A DNA stretch of 6,776 nt from an uncultured delta proteobacterium (GTDB taxonomy: Bacteria > Myxococcota_A > Polyangia > Polyangiales > Ga0077539): positions 1 to 6,776 of the forward strand of contig CAIOSS010001165.1 of assembly GCA_903860995.1 (NCBI GenBank), written 5' to 3'. The position numbers were made by a program, and so were the translations under genes. This document shows, in pieces, positions 1 through 6,776 of this stretch. A model generated the notes under the pieces. It made no database searches. It was not told where the DNA came from and was given only the letters and a program-made list of their open reading frames with translations. Positions within the stretch are counted from its first letter, which is position 1, and each line of letters starts with the position of its first letter.

Positions 1-291
1 CGCGCGTTCGAGATGCCGACGCGGTGGGTGTACCGACCGAGGTACGCGTACACCTGCTCGGCGCCGCCGAAGGGCGCCTTGGCGTAGACCACCCAGTCGG
101 TGCGGTAGAGCGCCGTGCGGAGCTGGTCGAGTACGTCGCACGCGCTGCTCGGCGGCAACGTGACGGCGCCCGACGCGAGGCCCTCGAGGAGCGCCGCGCG
201 CAGCTTTCCGCGAAAGAGCTTCGCCAGCACCTTCACCGGGAAGAGGTCGTCGCCCTTCGTCGACACCCCATGAGTGCCGTCGGGGGAGAGC
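1..291 (-). mobile_element. IS91-family (Y2 rolling-circle) transposase fragment
   Basis: About 96 codons match the central and C-terminal part of IS91/IS801/IS1294-type transposases (Y2_Tnp family). Visible signatures are the LFPVKVLAKLFRGK block, a variable helix, then RTDWVVYAKAPFGG and the highly conserved YLGRYTHRVGISN just before the catalytic tyrosine region, which lies outside the window. The N-terminal zinc-binding and HUH parts are missing because the frame is lipoprotein sequence upstream of about 291, so this copy cannot be a complete transposase gene. The exact junction can only be placed between roughly 305 and 243, since the block LSPDGTHGVSTKGDD could belong to the transposase. 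No oriIS or terIS end is visible. Confidence 0.8.
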
Positions 292-494
292 ACGTCGGCG
301 ATGTCGGTCCCGGGTCGGTCCATGGGCACGCCCGTGGCATCGGGGGCATCGATGACGGGGGGAGTGTCGATGACCGCGGGCACGTCGACGACCGCGGGCA
401 CGTCGTTCGAAGCACCCGCATCGGCCGACCCATCGACGCCCGACGACGAACACCCGATCAGGGTCACCAGGAGAGCAAGCAGCGGGACACGCAC
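1..494 (-). pseudogene. Chimeric frame: lipoprotein 5' end fused in frame to IS91-family transposase, runs off left edge
   Basis: Reading the minus strand from GTG at 494 gives an uninterrupted frame of 164 codons that leaves the window. Residues 1-15 form a short lipoprotein signal: basic residue at position 2, a hydrophobic core, and the lipobox LIGC with Cys15, followed by CSSSG. Residues 30-54 are an Asp/Val/Pro repeat (DVPAVVDVPAVIDTPPVIDA), typical of the linker after the lipid anchor in secreted myxobacterial lipoproteins. From about residue 68 the sequence changes character and matches IS91-type transposases, with LFPVKVLAKLFRGK at 84-97, then WVVYAKAPFGG and YLGRYTHRVGISN. The two halves do not belong together by any known family, so I read this as a lipoprotein gene disrupted by a transposase fragment or deletion. 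An upstream in-frame GTG at 530 would give a worse signal peptide. No strong ribosome-binding site precedes 494. A translated hybrid cannot be excluded because no stop or frameshift is visible. It lies 58 bp downstream of the membrane-protein gene on the same strand. Confidence 0.7.
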
Positions 495-552
495 TCCGCG
501 ATCGTCCCAGGAGGGAGCCGTGGCCTGCACTGACGCGGTGACAGCGTGATGA

Positions 553-1521
553 CTACCCCTGCCCCGGGCCCTGTCCGCCGGGGGGATATCCGCCGCCGCC
601 ACCGGGAGGAGACCATCCGCCCTGCGGCGGCGCCCCGTAGGGATTCGGCCCCGACTGCGGCGGGCCGTAGCCCTGCGGCGGCGCCCCGTAGGGATTCGGA
701 CCCGACTGCGGCGGGCCGTAGCCCTGCGGCGGCATCCCCATCGGCGGGCCGTAGCCCTGCGGCGGCATCCCCATCGGCGGGCCGTAGCCCTGCGGCGGCA
801 TCATCATGCCCATCGGGGCGGCGTTGGCCGGGTCGGACTCCCACGCGCGCACCTTCGAGCCGCGCAGCGCGAAGAGCCCGACCGCGATGAGCAGGTTGAG
901 CACTCCCCCGCCCGCGCTCGTGTAGGCCTCCTCGCGGCGGCGGCGCGCGATCGAGTACCAGAAGTCGGGCCCGAGCACGCTGCGATAGCCCGACCCGTAG
1001 CTGCTGCTCGACGCGTACGACGCCTGGCGATCGGCGCTGCCAGCCCGGTCGAGCATGTACGCCGCGTAGGCGAAGGCCCCGAGGGCCATCAGCGTGAAGA
1101 CCATCCCGAACGCCAGCGCCACGCCGCCGGGCTTGCCCGGGCGCGACGGGTTCGACTGCATCTGGGCCATCGGGCCGCCCGCCTGCGCGGTGCCCGTGGT
1201 GAGAGCCTGGGCGATCTCCTGCTTGAGCCGCTCGACGTCGCCGCTGATGACCATCCACACGATGCCCCACAGCAGCAGCCCCGGCAGGATGCCCGCGAAG
1301 ATGGACAGCACCATGAAGAGCTTCACGCCCAGGTTGGGGATCTCCCACCCCAGGCTCACCGCGTTCGGGCCGTCGGGCTTCACCACGACGCCGACCATCA
1401 GGCCGGCCCCGACCACGGCGCTTCCCCCGCGGGAGAAGTGCTCGTAGCGCGGCAGCGTGGACTGGAAGAAGCCCTGGAGCTGCTGCGCCGATGCGACCGG
1501 CTGCGCGATCTGTACCCTCAT
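553..1521 (-). CDS. Membrane protein with Gly/Pro/Tyr/Gln-rich repetitive tail, function unknown
   Basis: I do not recognise this family. From ATG at 1521 it encodes 322 residues. Residues 1-60 are soluble or amphipathic. A strong hydrophobic segment covers about 65-93 (FMVLSIFAGILPGLLLWGIV), followed by a short charged helix (DVERLKQEIAQAL) and a Gly/Ala/Gln linker. A second membrane segment covers about 133-157. A Ser/Tyr-rich stretch and the basic cluster ARRRREE at 192-198 follow, then a third hydrophobic segment at about 205-219. Residues 235-322 are low complexity, built of an 11-residue unit (QGYGPPMGMPP) and a 17-residue unit (QGYGPPQSGPNPYGAPP), ending in a Gly/Pro run. Such tails in membrane proteins are usually disordered and cytoplasmic or surface interaction regions. 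I prefer the ATG at 1521 over an in-frame GTG at 1557, because AGGGG sits 8 bases before the ATG and nothing ribosome-binding-like precedes the GTG. It stops with TAG at 553-555. An RCC1 remnant abuts its 5' end head to head, so its promoter may be recruited or altered. Confidence 0.75.
   Translation of the reverse strand: MRVQIAQPVASAQQLQGFFQSTLPRYEHFSRGGSAVVGAGLMVGVVVKPDGPNAVSLGWEIPNLGVKLFMVLSIFAGILPGLLLWGIVWMVISGDVERLKQEIAQALTTGTAQAGGPMAQMQSNPSRPGKPGGVALAFGMVFTLMALGAFAYAAYMLDRAGSADRQASYASSSSYGSGYRSVLGPDFWYSIARRRREEAYTSAGGGVLNLLIAVGLFALRGSKVRAWESDPANAAPMGMMMPPQGYGPPMGMPPQGYGPPMGMPPQGYGPPQSGPNPYGAPPQGYGPPQSGPNPYGAPPQGGWSPPGGGGGYPPGGQGPGQG
621..800 (-). repeat. Nested tandem repeats: two 51-bp units, two 33-bp units and a partial copy, in frame
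   Basis: Units beginning CCTGCGGCGGC (plus strand) start at 621, 672, 723, 756 and 789. The first two intervals are 51 bp and the next two 33 bp, so both unit types share a core and differ by an 18-bp insertion. The two 51-bp units are nearly identical (one visible difference, GGCCCC against GGACCC), as are the 33-bp units. All lengths are multiples of three and encode 17- and 11-residue Gly-Tyr-Gly-Pro-Pro units of the membrane protein's tail. The low divergence suggests recent slippage or recombination. Confidence 0.9.
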
Positions 1522-1529
1522 GACGGGCA

Positions 1530-1534
1530 CCCCT
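1530..1534 (-). promoter_or_regulatory. Ribosome-binding site that decides the start at 1521
   Basis: On the minus strand AGGGG lies 8 bases before the ATG at 1521. The alternative GTG at 1557 has no purine-rich element before it. This favours the shorter, 322-residue membrane protein. Confidence 0.5.
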
Positions 1535-1568
1535 ACCGTCGTTTCAGACCCAGGCACAAGGGCGGCGG

Positions 1569-1781
1569 ACCGACGGCTCGGTGCGCTGCTGGGGCTCCGG
1601 GACGACCATGGGCGTGGTGTCGGGCCTGCCGCGGGTCACGCAGCTCTCCGGGCGAGAGACCGACTTCTGCGGCCTCGGCGCCGACGGGCGGGTCTACTGG
1701 GGCTGGACCGGCAACGGCGCCCTCCTCGCGGCCAACGTCACGGGCCTCACCACGCGGCCCTCCGAGGTCGTCACGCCGTAG
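1569..1781 (+). pseudogene. Orphan C-terminal fragment of an RCC1-repeat protein
   Basis: The plus-strand frame ending in TAG at 1779-1781 encodes about 70 residues with RCC1 (regulator of chromosome condensation) repeat features. It starts TDGSVRCWGSGTT, the typical end of one repeat blade, and continues VTQLSGRETDFCGLGADG RVYWGW, a second partial repeat with the usual Cys before the DGRVYWGW strand. The homology begins abruptly near 1569. Upstream in the same frame are about 15 non-RCC1 codons and then a TGA at 1521-1523, so there is no room for the many repeats a complete propeller needs. No start codon with a ribosome-binding site is visible; GTG at 1581 is inside the repeat. It is best read as the 3' remnant of a secreted RCC1-type protein whose 5' part was lost where the divergent membrane-protein gene now begins. 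A short functional peptide is unlikely. Confidence 0.65.
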
Positions 1782-1855
1782 CGCCACACCCGCGCAGCGC
1801 GGCGACCGCCTCGCCACACCTCTCTCCCCTCACCGGGCCTTCCAGCCACACCACC

Positions 1856-1887
1856 CCCGAGCGCCCGAACCCCCGTCTCCGCTCGGG
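1856..1887. repeat. 8-bp inverted repeat in the intergenic gap
   Basis: CCCGAGCG (1856-1863) and CGCTCGGG (1880-1887) are perfect inverted copies separated by 16 bases. They sit 75 bases after the RCC1 remnant's stop. No T-tract follows, so this is not a standard intrinsic terminator, and in DNA this GC-rich an 8-bp match may be chance. The rest of the gap between 1782 and 2033 holds nothing else I can support as a gene. Confidence 0.3.
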
Positions 1888-2017
1888 AGATGCCGCGCTC
1901 TGGTGCGCCCGCTCCACGGGGTGATCAGCCAGGGCACACCCGATGCAGTCACCGCATTGCACACCGACTCACACTCCGCCGTTCGGCACCGCGCCGACCG
2001 GATCGGAAGCCCTTCAC

Positions 2018-2023
2018 AGGAGG
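2018..2023 (+). promoter_or_regulatory. Strong ribosome-binding site of the 49-residue gene
   Basis: AGGAGG lies 10 bases before the ATG at 2034. This is the best Shine-Dalgarno match in the window, and it fixes the start of the small gene against a longer frame open from further upstream. Confidence 0.8.
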
Positions 2024-2033
2024 CCATTTCGCC

Positions 2034-2183
2034 ATGCTGATGATCATCCTCATCGTGCTCCTCGTGCTCTCCATCGGCGGCGGCGGCTGGGGCTTCTCGC
2101 GCTACGGCGCCGCGGGCCTCGGGCCGGCCGGGCTCCTCCTCATCGTGCTCGCGGTCTTGTACTTCACCGGCAACCTGCGCTGA
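2034..2183 (+). CDS. Small hydrophobic DUF3309-like protein, 49 residues
   Basis: The protein has an N-terminal hydrophobic helix (residues 1-14, MLMIILIVLLVLSI), a Gly-rich turn with an aromatic and basic patch (GGGGWGFSRYGAAGLGPAG, 15-33), and a second hydrophobic helix (34-44) ending TGNLR. This helix, Gly/Trp/Ser-Arg loop, helix layout and the length of about 50 residues resemble DUF3309, a widespread family of tiny membrane proteins of unknown role, often single genes near envelope or stress loci. Assignment to the family is by pattern, not alignment. The perfect AGGAGG at 2018-2023 argues that it is translated. It lies 74 bp before the ATP-grasp gene on the same strand, but the gap contains a small inverted repeat and a possible separate promoter, so the two need not be cotranscribed. 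Confidence 0.75.
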   Translation: MLMIILIVLLVLSIGGGGWGFSRYGAAGLGPAGLLLIVLAVLYFTGNLR

Positions 2184-2189
2184 CCGCGC

Positions 2190-2208
2190 TGTTGGCACGG
2201 CGCTAACA
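2190..2208. repeat. Imperfect inverted repeat TGTTGGC-N5-GCTAACA, possible operator or weak hairpin
   Basis: The 7-base arms at 2190-2196 and 2202-2208 pair with one G-T position and a 5-base spacer. The element starts 6 bases after the stop of the small gene and ends 49 bases before the ATP-grasp start. No T-run follows, so intrinsic termination is unlikely. The TGT...ACA ends and AT-richer arms, unusual in this DNA, fit a protein-binding site. Confidence 0.3.
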
Positions 2209-2236
2209 CAACGCCGCCGATGGGCGCGCGTCGCTC

Positions 2237-2245
2237 TGGTAGCGT
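2237..2245 (+). promoter_or_regulatory. Possible extended -10 promoter element before the ATP-grasp gene
   Basis: TGGTAGCGT fits the extended -10 pattern TGnTAnnnT. No good -35 hexamer is present at 16-18 bases upstream, which extended -10 promoters can tolerate. The predicted transcription start near 2252 would leave a leader of only about 6 bases before ATG 2258. That agrees with the absence of a ribosome-binding site there. Confidence 0.25.
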
Positions 2246-2257
2246 CGCGGCAAGTCC

Positions 2258-3723
<1,466 letters not shown>

Positions 3724-3730
<7 letters not shown>

Positions 3731-4719
3731 GCCGCGTCGCCGACAGCATCTACTGGATGAACCGCTACGTGGAGCGCGCGGAGAACGTCGCCCGCTTCGT
3801 CGACGTGCACCTGCACCTGCAGCTCGACGCGGCCTTCGGGGCCGACGAGCAGTGGGCGCCCATCCTCGCGACCTCCGGCGACCACGCGGCCTTCGACGCG
3901 CGCTACCCGTCGCCCACCCGCGACAACGTGCTGCGCTTCCTCAGCTTCGACGAGGCCAACCCCAACTCCATCATCTCGTGCCTGCGGGCCGCGCGGGAGA
4001 ACGCCCGCGCCGTGCGCGAGGTGATCTCCTCGGAGATGTGGGAGCAGGTCAACCGGGCCTACCTCATGGTGTGCGACGCGGCCGCGGGCGACGCGCTGGA
4101 GAGCCCGCACGAGTTCTTCACCGCGGTGAAGAACGCCTCGCAGCTCTTCGTGGGCGTGAGCTACCTCACGATGACCCACAACGAGGCGTGGCACTTCGGG
4201 CGCCTGGGCCGGCTGCTCGAGCGCGCCGACAAGACGTCGCGCATCCTCGACGTGAAGTACTTCCTGCTGCTGCCGACGGTGAACGACGTGGGCCTGGCCT
4301 ACGACGACATCCAGTGGGGCGCGCTGCTCAAGAGCGCGAGCGCCTTCGAGATGTACCGCAAGAAGCACGGGCTGCTCTCGCCCGCCAAGGTGGTGGAGTT
4401 CCTGCTGCTGGAGCGGAAGTTTCCGCGGGCCATCCGGTACTGCGTGGTGAAGGCCGAGCGCTCGGCGCACGCCATCACCGACACGCCCCTCGACGCGGGC
4501 GCCAGCCCCGCCGAGCGCGCCCTGGGCAGCATCCGCACCACCCTCGACGCCAGCGAGATCCAGGCGATCATGGCCGGCGGTCTGCACGAGTACCTCGACG
4601 CGTTCCAGACGCGGCTCAACGCGGCGAGCGATGCCATCCACGAGACCTTCTTCGCGCTGCGCCCGATGACGCCCTCGATGGCGCCGCCGCCGATGTCGCA
4701 GTCGCAGTCGCAGGGCTGA
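3724..4719 (+). CDS. Alpha-E domain protein (DUF403, COG2307)
   Basis: From GTG 3724 this encodes 331 residues of the all-helical alpha-E family, whose genes almost always sit beside circularly permuted ATP-grasp genes. Its biochemical role is unknown; it is thought to assist the ATP-grasp or its product. Family signatures are intact: MLSRVADSIYWMNRYVERAE at the N-terminus (1-20), ANPNSI (78-83), RAARENARAVREVISSEMWE (88-107), FGRLGRLLERADKTSRILDV (158-177), KSASAFEMYRK (203-213) and FLLLERKFPRAIRYC (226-240). The C-terminal 15 or so residues are a Pro/Met and Ser-Gln repeat tail outside the conserved domain. The start codon overlaps the ATP-grasp stop (GTGCTGA), which indicates translational coupling in one operon. 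The family N-terminus begins exactly at this GTG. There are no signal peptide or membrane segments, so it is presumably cytoplasmic. Its stop is 16 bp from the end of the convergent transglutaminase-fusion gene. Confidence 0.92.
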
Positions 4720-4726
4720 GCGCCCT
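4712..4726. other. Small hairpin across the alpha-E stop codon in the convergent gap
   Basis: AGGGC (4712-4716) and GCCCT (4722-4726) can pair around a 5-base loop containing the TGA. The gap between the two convergent genes is only 16 bp and has no T-tract, so no clear intrinsic terminator exists for either strand. The hairpin is too weak to call a terminator. Confidence 0.25.
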
Positions 4727-4735
4727 CCGCCGCCC

Positions 4736-6670
4736 TTACCCGATCTCCTCCACCCGCACGTCGACCGAGAGGGTCTCGAAGCCGCCGCCCTTGTAGATGG
4801 TCCCGCTGGTGGGGGTGGCGTCGCGGTAGTTGCGGCCGCACGCGACGCGCACGTGGTCGCGGCCCACGAGGCAGCCGTTGGTGGGGTCGAAGCCCTGCCA
4901 GCCCGTCCACGGGAGGTACAGCTCGGCCCAGGCGTGCGAGGCCTCGGACTGCACCTGGTTCTCGTACACCCCGTGGGTGAAGATGTACCCGACGCGGTAG
5001 CGCGCGGGGATGCCCAGCAGGCGCGCGAGGCAGATGAGCAGGTTGGCGAAGTCCTGACAGACCCCCTCGCGGTTGCAGTACACGTCGAAGGGGGTGGTCT
5101 CGAGCGTGGTCGACCCGGAGCGGTACGCGAAGTCGCGGTAGATGGTGAGGTTGAGGTCGAGCAGCGTCTGCACGAGGTCGCTGTCCTGCCGCGCCACGAA
5201 GGCCATCGCGAACTCGTACAGCTCCGTGAGCTGGGTCTCGGGCAGCTCCGGCGGGAGCAGGTACGGGAGCATCATCTGGCGCTGCCAGGGCATCCAGACC
5301 AGCGGGATGGTGAAGCGCCGCCGCGGCGACAGGAGCTGGTGGGCGCCGCCCGGGAGCAGCCGCACGACGCTGCGGCTCGTGATGCGCAGCTCGGAGTAGG
5401 GCTCCTCGATCTCGGTGCCCGTGACCCGGTTGCCGAAGACGTCTTCGTAGTCGCGGCGCAGGCCGTCGAGGGTGAGCGTGAGCTCGTGCTGGAGCACCTC
5501 CTGGTGGATGTCGTGCACCGGGCGCAGGCGGTAGAGGTGCGCGCTGCGCTCGACCGGCTTCTGGTAGCGGTAGCGCGTGTCGTGGAGGACCGAGAGCGTG
5601 CGCGCGTCGGTGGGCTGCGAGCGGCGCATGTGGGAGAGCACGCTCACCCGGTCGTGCGAGGGGCGCGGCGGGGCGACGGTGCGCCCGGGGATCTGCGTCG
5701 CCACCTCCAGCATCGGGATCGCCGGCGCGGTGGGCCCCGAGGGAATGCTGCGCGGCCCCGAGCGGGTCACCCCGTGGGCGCGCGTGGCGGGGTCGGCGTT
5801 GCTGTCGAACACCACCGCGCCGCGGCGGAGCACCAGCATCTGGCTGGCGCCGATGGGGGTCCAGGTGCCGACGGACAGGGGCTGCGTGGCGACGACCACC
5901 AGGGTGCGCGAGCGGTCCTCGGCGTCCTGGAGGTCGATCTCGATGTCGTGGGTCTCGAGGCGCGTGGTGGCGTGCGGCGGCGTGAGGCGCGCCCACTGGA
6001 GCCCGTTGTATCCCTCGGAGTCGCTGTACACGACGAGGTCGACCCCGTCGGTGAGCATGAAGTTCGACGTGCCGAGGGCGTCGAGCCTGCGAAACCACCC
6101 GAGCAGCGTGCTCCAGCCCACGTCGGCGAGGCGGCGCGCGTGGGCCTCGCGCACGTTGCGCAGGAGCCAGCAGAAGGCGTGCTCGCTGTCGGTGCGCCCG
6201 ACGGGCTCGAAGACGGGCTGGTCGCCGAGCGGGAGCTCCACGGAGAGGTCGCCGAAGAGGTCGCCGTTGTGGGCGAGCACCCAGTCGCGGCCGGCGTAGC
6301 TGCGCGAGAAGGGGTGCGTGTCCTGCTCTTGCAGCGTGCGCGCCGCCCCGCGCAGGTGGCACAGGAACACCGTCGACGCGAAGCGCTCCCAGTCGCGCAG
6401 CAGCTTGGTGAGGGGGTTGTCGCCGATGGACGTCGGGTCCTTCACGACGAGGGCCGACGAGGTCTGCGCCGGGTACCACGCGAAGCCCCACCCGTAGGGC
6501 TGGTCGCGCTCCTCCTTGGGGTTGATGATCGCCTTGAGGGTGATCGACGGCGACGCCGCCCCGTCGAAGGACATCGCGAGGAGTCGGGTGAGCTGGTGCT
6601 CGGCGCGCTTCACCGCCGCGTCGGGCGGCGGAGCGGAGCGGTGCGTGGGCTGGTCGGGCATCGCGCGCAT
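4736..6670 (-). CDS. Class II amidotransferase-like (NTN) domain fused to bacterial transglutaminase-like protease domain
   Basis: The 644-residue protein has two parts. Residues 28-285 resemble class II glutamine amidotransferases of the YafJ/EgtC type (COG0121). They contain TRLLAMS (28-34), YGWGFAWY (59-66), FLCHLRGAAR (102-111), DTHPF (117-121), the oxyanion motif AHNGDL (133-138) and GRTDSEHAF (158-166). Position 28, where the family has the nucleophilic Cys after the start Met, is Thr, and 27 residues precede it. After a Pro/Ser/Thr-rich linker (about 290-355), residues 358-644 form a COG1305 transglutaminase-like unit. It has the Bact_transglu_N beta domain (HDTRYRYQKPVERSAHLYRL, 363-382; DVFGNRV, 410-416) and a core with an intact triad: Cys538 in GVCQDFANLL, His579 in SEASHAWAEL, Asp595 in QGFDPTNG. 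There is no signal peptide, so it is probably cytoplasmic. ATG 6670 has GGAG 12 bases upstream; Met4 and Val20 are possible later starts, but none puts Thr28 at the N-terminus. It converges on the ATP-grasp/alpha-E pair, and its transglutaminase half is a known partner of that pair. The likely role is amide or isopeptide cleavage or transfer on their product. Confidence 0.9.
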   Translation of the reverse strand: MRAMPDQPTHRSAPPPDAAVKRAEHQLTRLLAMSFDGAASPSITLKAIINPKEERDQPYGWGFAWYPAQTSSALVVKDPTSIGDNPLTKLLRDWERFASTVFLCHLRGAARTLQEQDTHPFSRSYAGRDWVLAHNGDLFGDLSVELPLGDQPVFEPVGRTDSEHAFCWLLRNVREAHARRLADVGWSTLLGWFRRLDALGTSNFMLTDGVDLVVYSDSEGYNGLQWARLTPPHATTRLETHDIEIDLQDAEDRSRTLVVVATQPLSVGTWTPIGASQMLVLRRGAVVFDSNADPATRAHGVTRSGPRSIPSGPTAPAIPMLEVATQIPGRTVAPPRPSHDRVSVLSHMRRSQPTDARTLSVLHDTRYRYQKPVERSAHLYRLRPVHDIHQEVLQHELTLTLDGLRRDYEDVFGNRVTGTEIEEPYSELRITSRSVVRLLPGGAHQLLSPRRRFTIPLVWMPWQRQMMLPYLLPPELPETQLTELYEFAMAFVARQDSDLVQTLLDLNLTIYRDFAYRSGSTTLETTPFDVYCNREGVCQDFANLLICLARLLGIPARYRVGYIFTHGVYENQVQSEASHAWAELYLPWTGWQGFDPTNGCLVGRDHVRVACGRNYRDATPTSGTIYKGGGFETLSVDVRVEEIG

Positions 6671-6726
6671 TGTGGAGAAGCGCTCCGCGAAGGGGAAGCG
6701 GCGACCTCACCCTGCGCTGCCGCGCC

Positions 6727-6752
6727 GTCCCTCTCCATGAATGGAGAGGGAC
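6727..6752. repeat. Perfect 12-bp inverted repeat with 2-bp centre
   Basis: GTCCCTCTCCAT (6727-6738) and ATGGAGAGGGAC (6741-6752) are exact reverse complements around GA. The palindrome lies 57-82 bp upstream of the fusion gene's ATG, where an operator or promoter would be, in a stretch with no supported gene. It could be an operator, a REP-like dispersed palindrome (the CCCTCTCC...GGAGAGGG type is common between genes in GC-rich genomes), or a terminator stem for a gene beyond the right edge. No T-tract follows on either strand. Confidence 0.85.
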
Positions 6753-6776
6753 TCCGACGCCTGCAGCCCCGCGCTC

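Noticed and set aside
621..800. Regularly spaced repeats considered as a CRISPR array
   Set aside because: Units are directly tandem with no unique spacers, have mixed periods of 51 and 33 bp, and lie in frame in a coding region.
464..1348. Minus-strand frame of 294 codons overlapping the membrane-protein gene
   Set aside because: It is the +1 shadow of the repeat-containing gene. Its repeats (GLRPADGDAAA) are only the same DNA repeats read in another frame.
1856..1887. Inverted repeat considered as an intrinsic terminator of the RCC1 remnant
   Set aside because: The loop is 16 bases, the stem only 8 bp and no T-tract follows; chance is plausible in GC-rich DNA.
1438..2040. Long plus-strand open frames across the membrane-protein start and the intergenic gap
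   Set aside because: Their products are Arg/Pro/Ser-rich without motifs and conflict with better supported features (RCC1 remnant frame, membrane protein start).
4299..6710. Minus-strand open frame of 803 codons overlapping the fusion gene and the alpha-E 3' end
   Set aside because: The translation is an Arg/Pro/Ala-rich shadow of the amidotransferase/transglutaminase gene in another frame, with no recognisable domain.
6516..6740. Plus-strand 74-codon frame at the right end
   Set aside because: It overlaps the well supported start of the fusion gene on the other strand, shows no motif, and has no ribosome-binding site.

Overview
The window is GC-rich DNA, with codons strongly biased to G or C in the third position. 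Several traits suggest a myxobacterium-like organism (Myxococcota, perhaps Sandaracinaceae or Polyangia): a secreted lipoprotein start followed by Asp/Val/Pro-rich repeats, an RCC1-type fragment, and proteins with long Pro/Gly tails. This placement is an inference from style only; no taxonomic marker gene is present.

Left part (1-2250), accessory and partly decayed. A lipoprotein start on the minus strand runs in frame, without a stop, into the middle of an IS91-family (Y2/HUH) transposase and continues off the left edge, so it is a chimeric reading frame. Upstream of it on the same strand is an unrecognised membrane protein of about 322 residues with a Gly/Pro/Tyr/Gln-rich tail encoded by nested 51-bp and 33-bp tandem repeats. 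Abutting its 5' end on the opposite strand is the orphaned 3' end of an RCC1-repeat gene. A 49-residue DUF3309-like hydrophobic protein with a strong ribosome-binding site follows on the plus strand.

Right part (2258-6670), the coherent core. Two translationally coupled plus-strand genes encode a circularly permuted ATP-grasp enzyme (DUF404/DUF407, COG2308) and an alpha-E protein (DUF403, COG2307). A minus-strand gene converges on them with a 16-bp gap. It encodes a 644-residue fusion of a class II glutamine amidotransferase-like (NTN-hydrolase fold) domain to a bacterial transglutaminase-like domain (Bact_transglu_N plus transglutaminase core, COG1305). ATP-grasp, alpha-E and transglutaminase genes are known as a conserved set of predicted peptide or amide-bond metabolism, often accompanied by the proteasome-like NTN hydrolase Anbu. 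The substrate is unknown. A likely division of labour is that the ATP-grasp forms an amide bond, alpha-E assists, and the transglutaminase/NTN fusion cleaves or transfers amides.

The most interesting point is in the fusion protein. Its amidotransferase domain keeps the Arg, His-Asn-Gly and Thr-Asp-Ser-Glu motifs, but it has Thr where the N-terminal nucleophilic Cys is expected, and about 27 extra residues precede that Thr. It could be a pseudoenzyme that binds an amide ligand, or a Thr-type NTN hydrolase needing N-terminal processing. A perfect 12-bp-arm palindrome lies 57 bp upstream of this gene's start.
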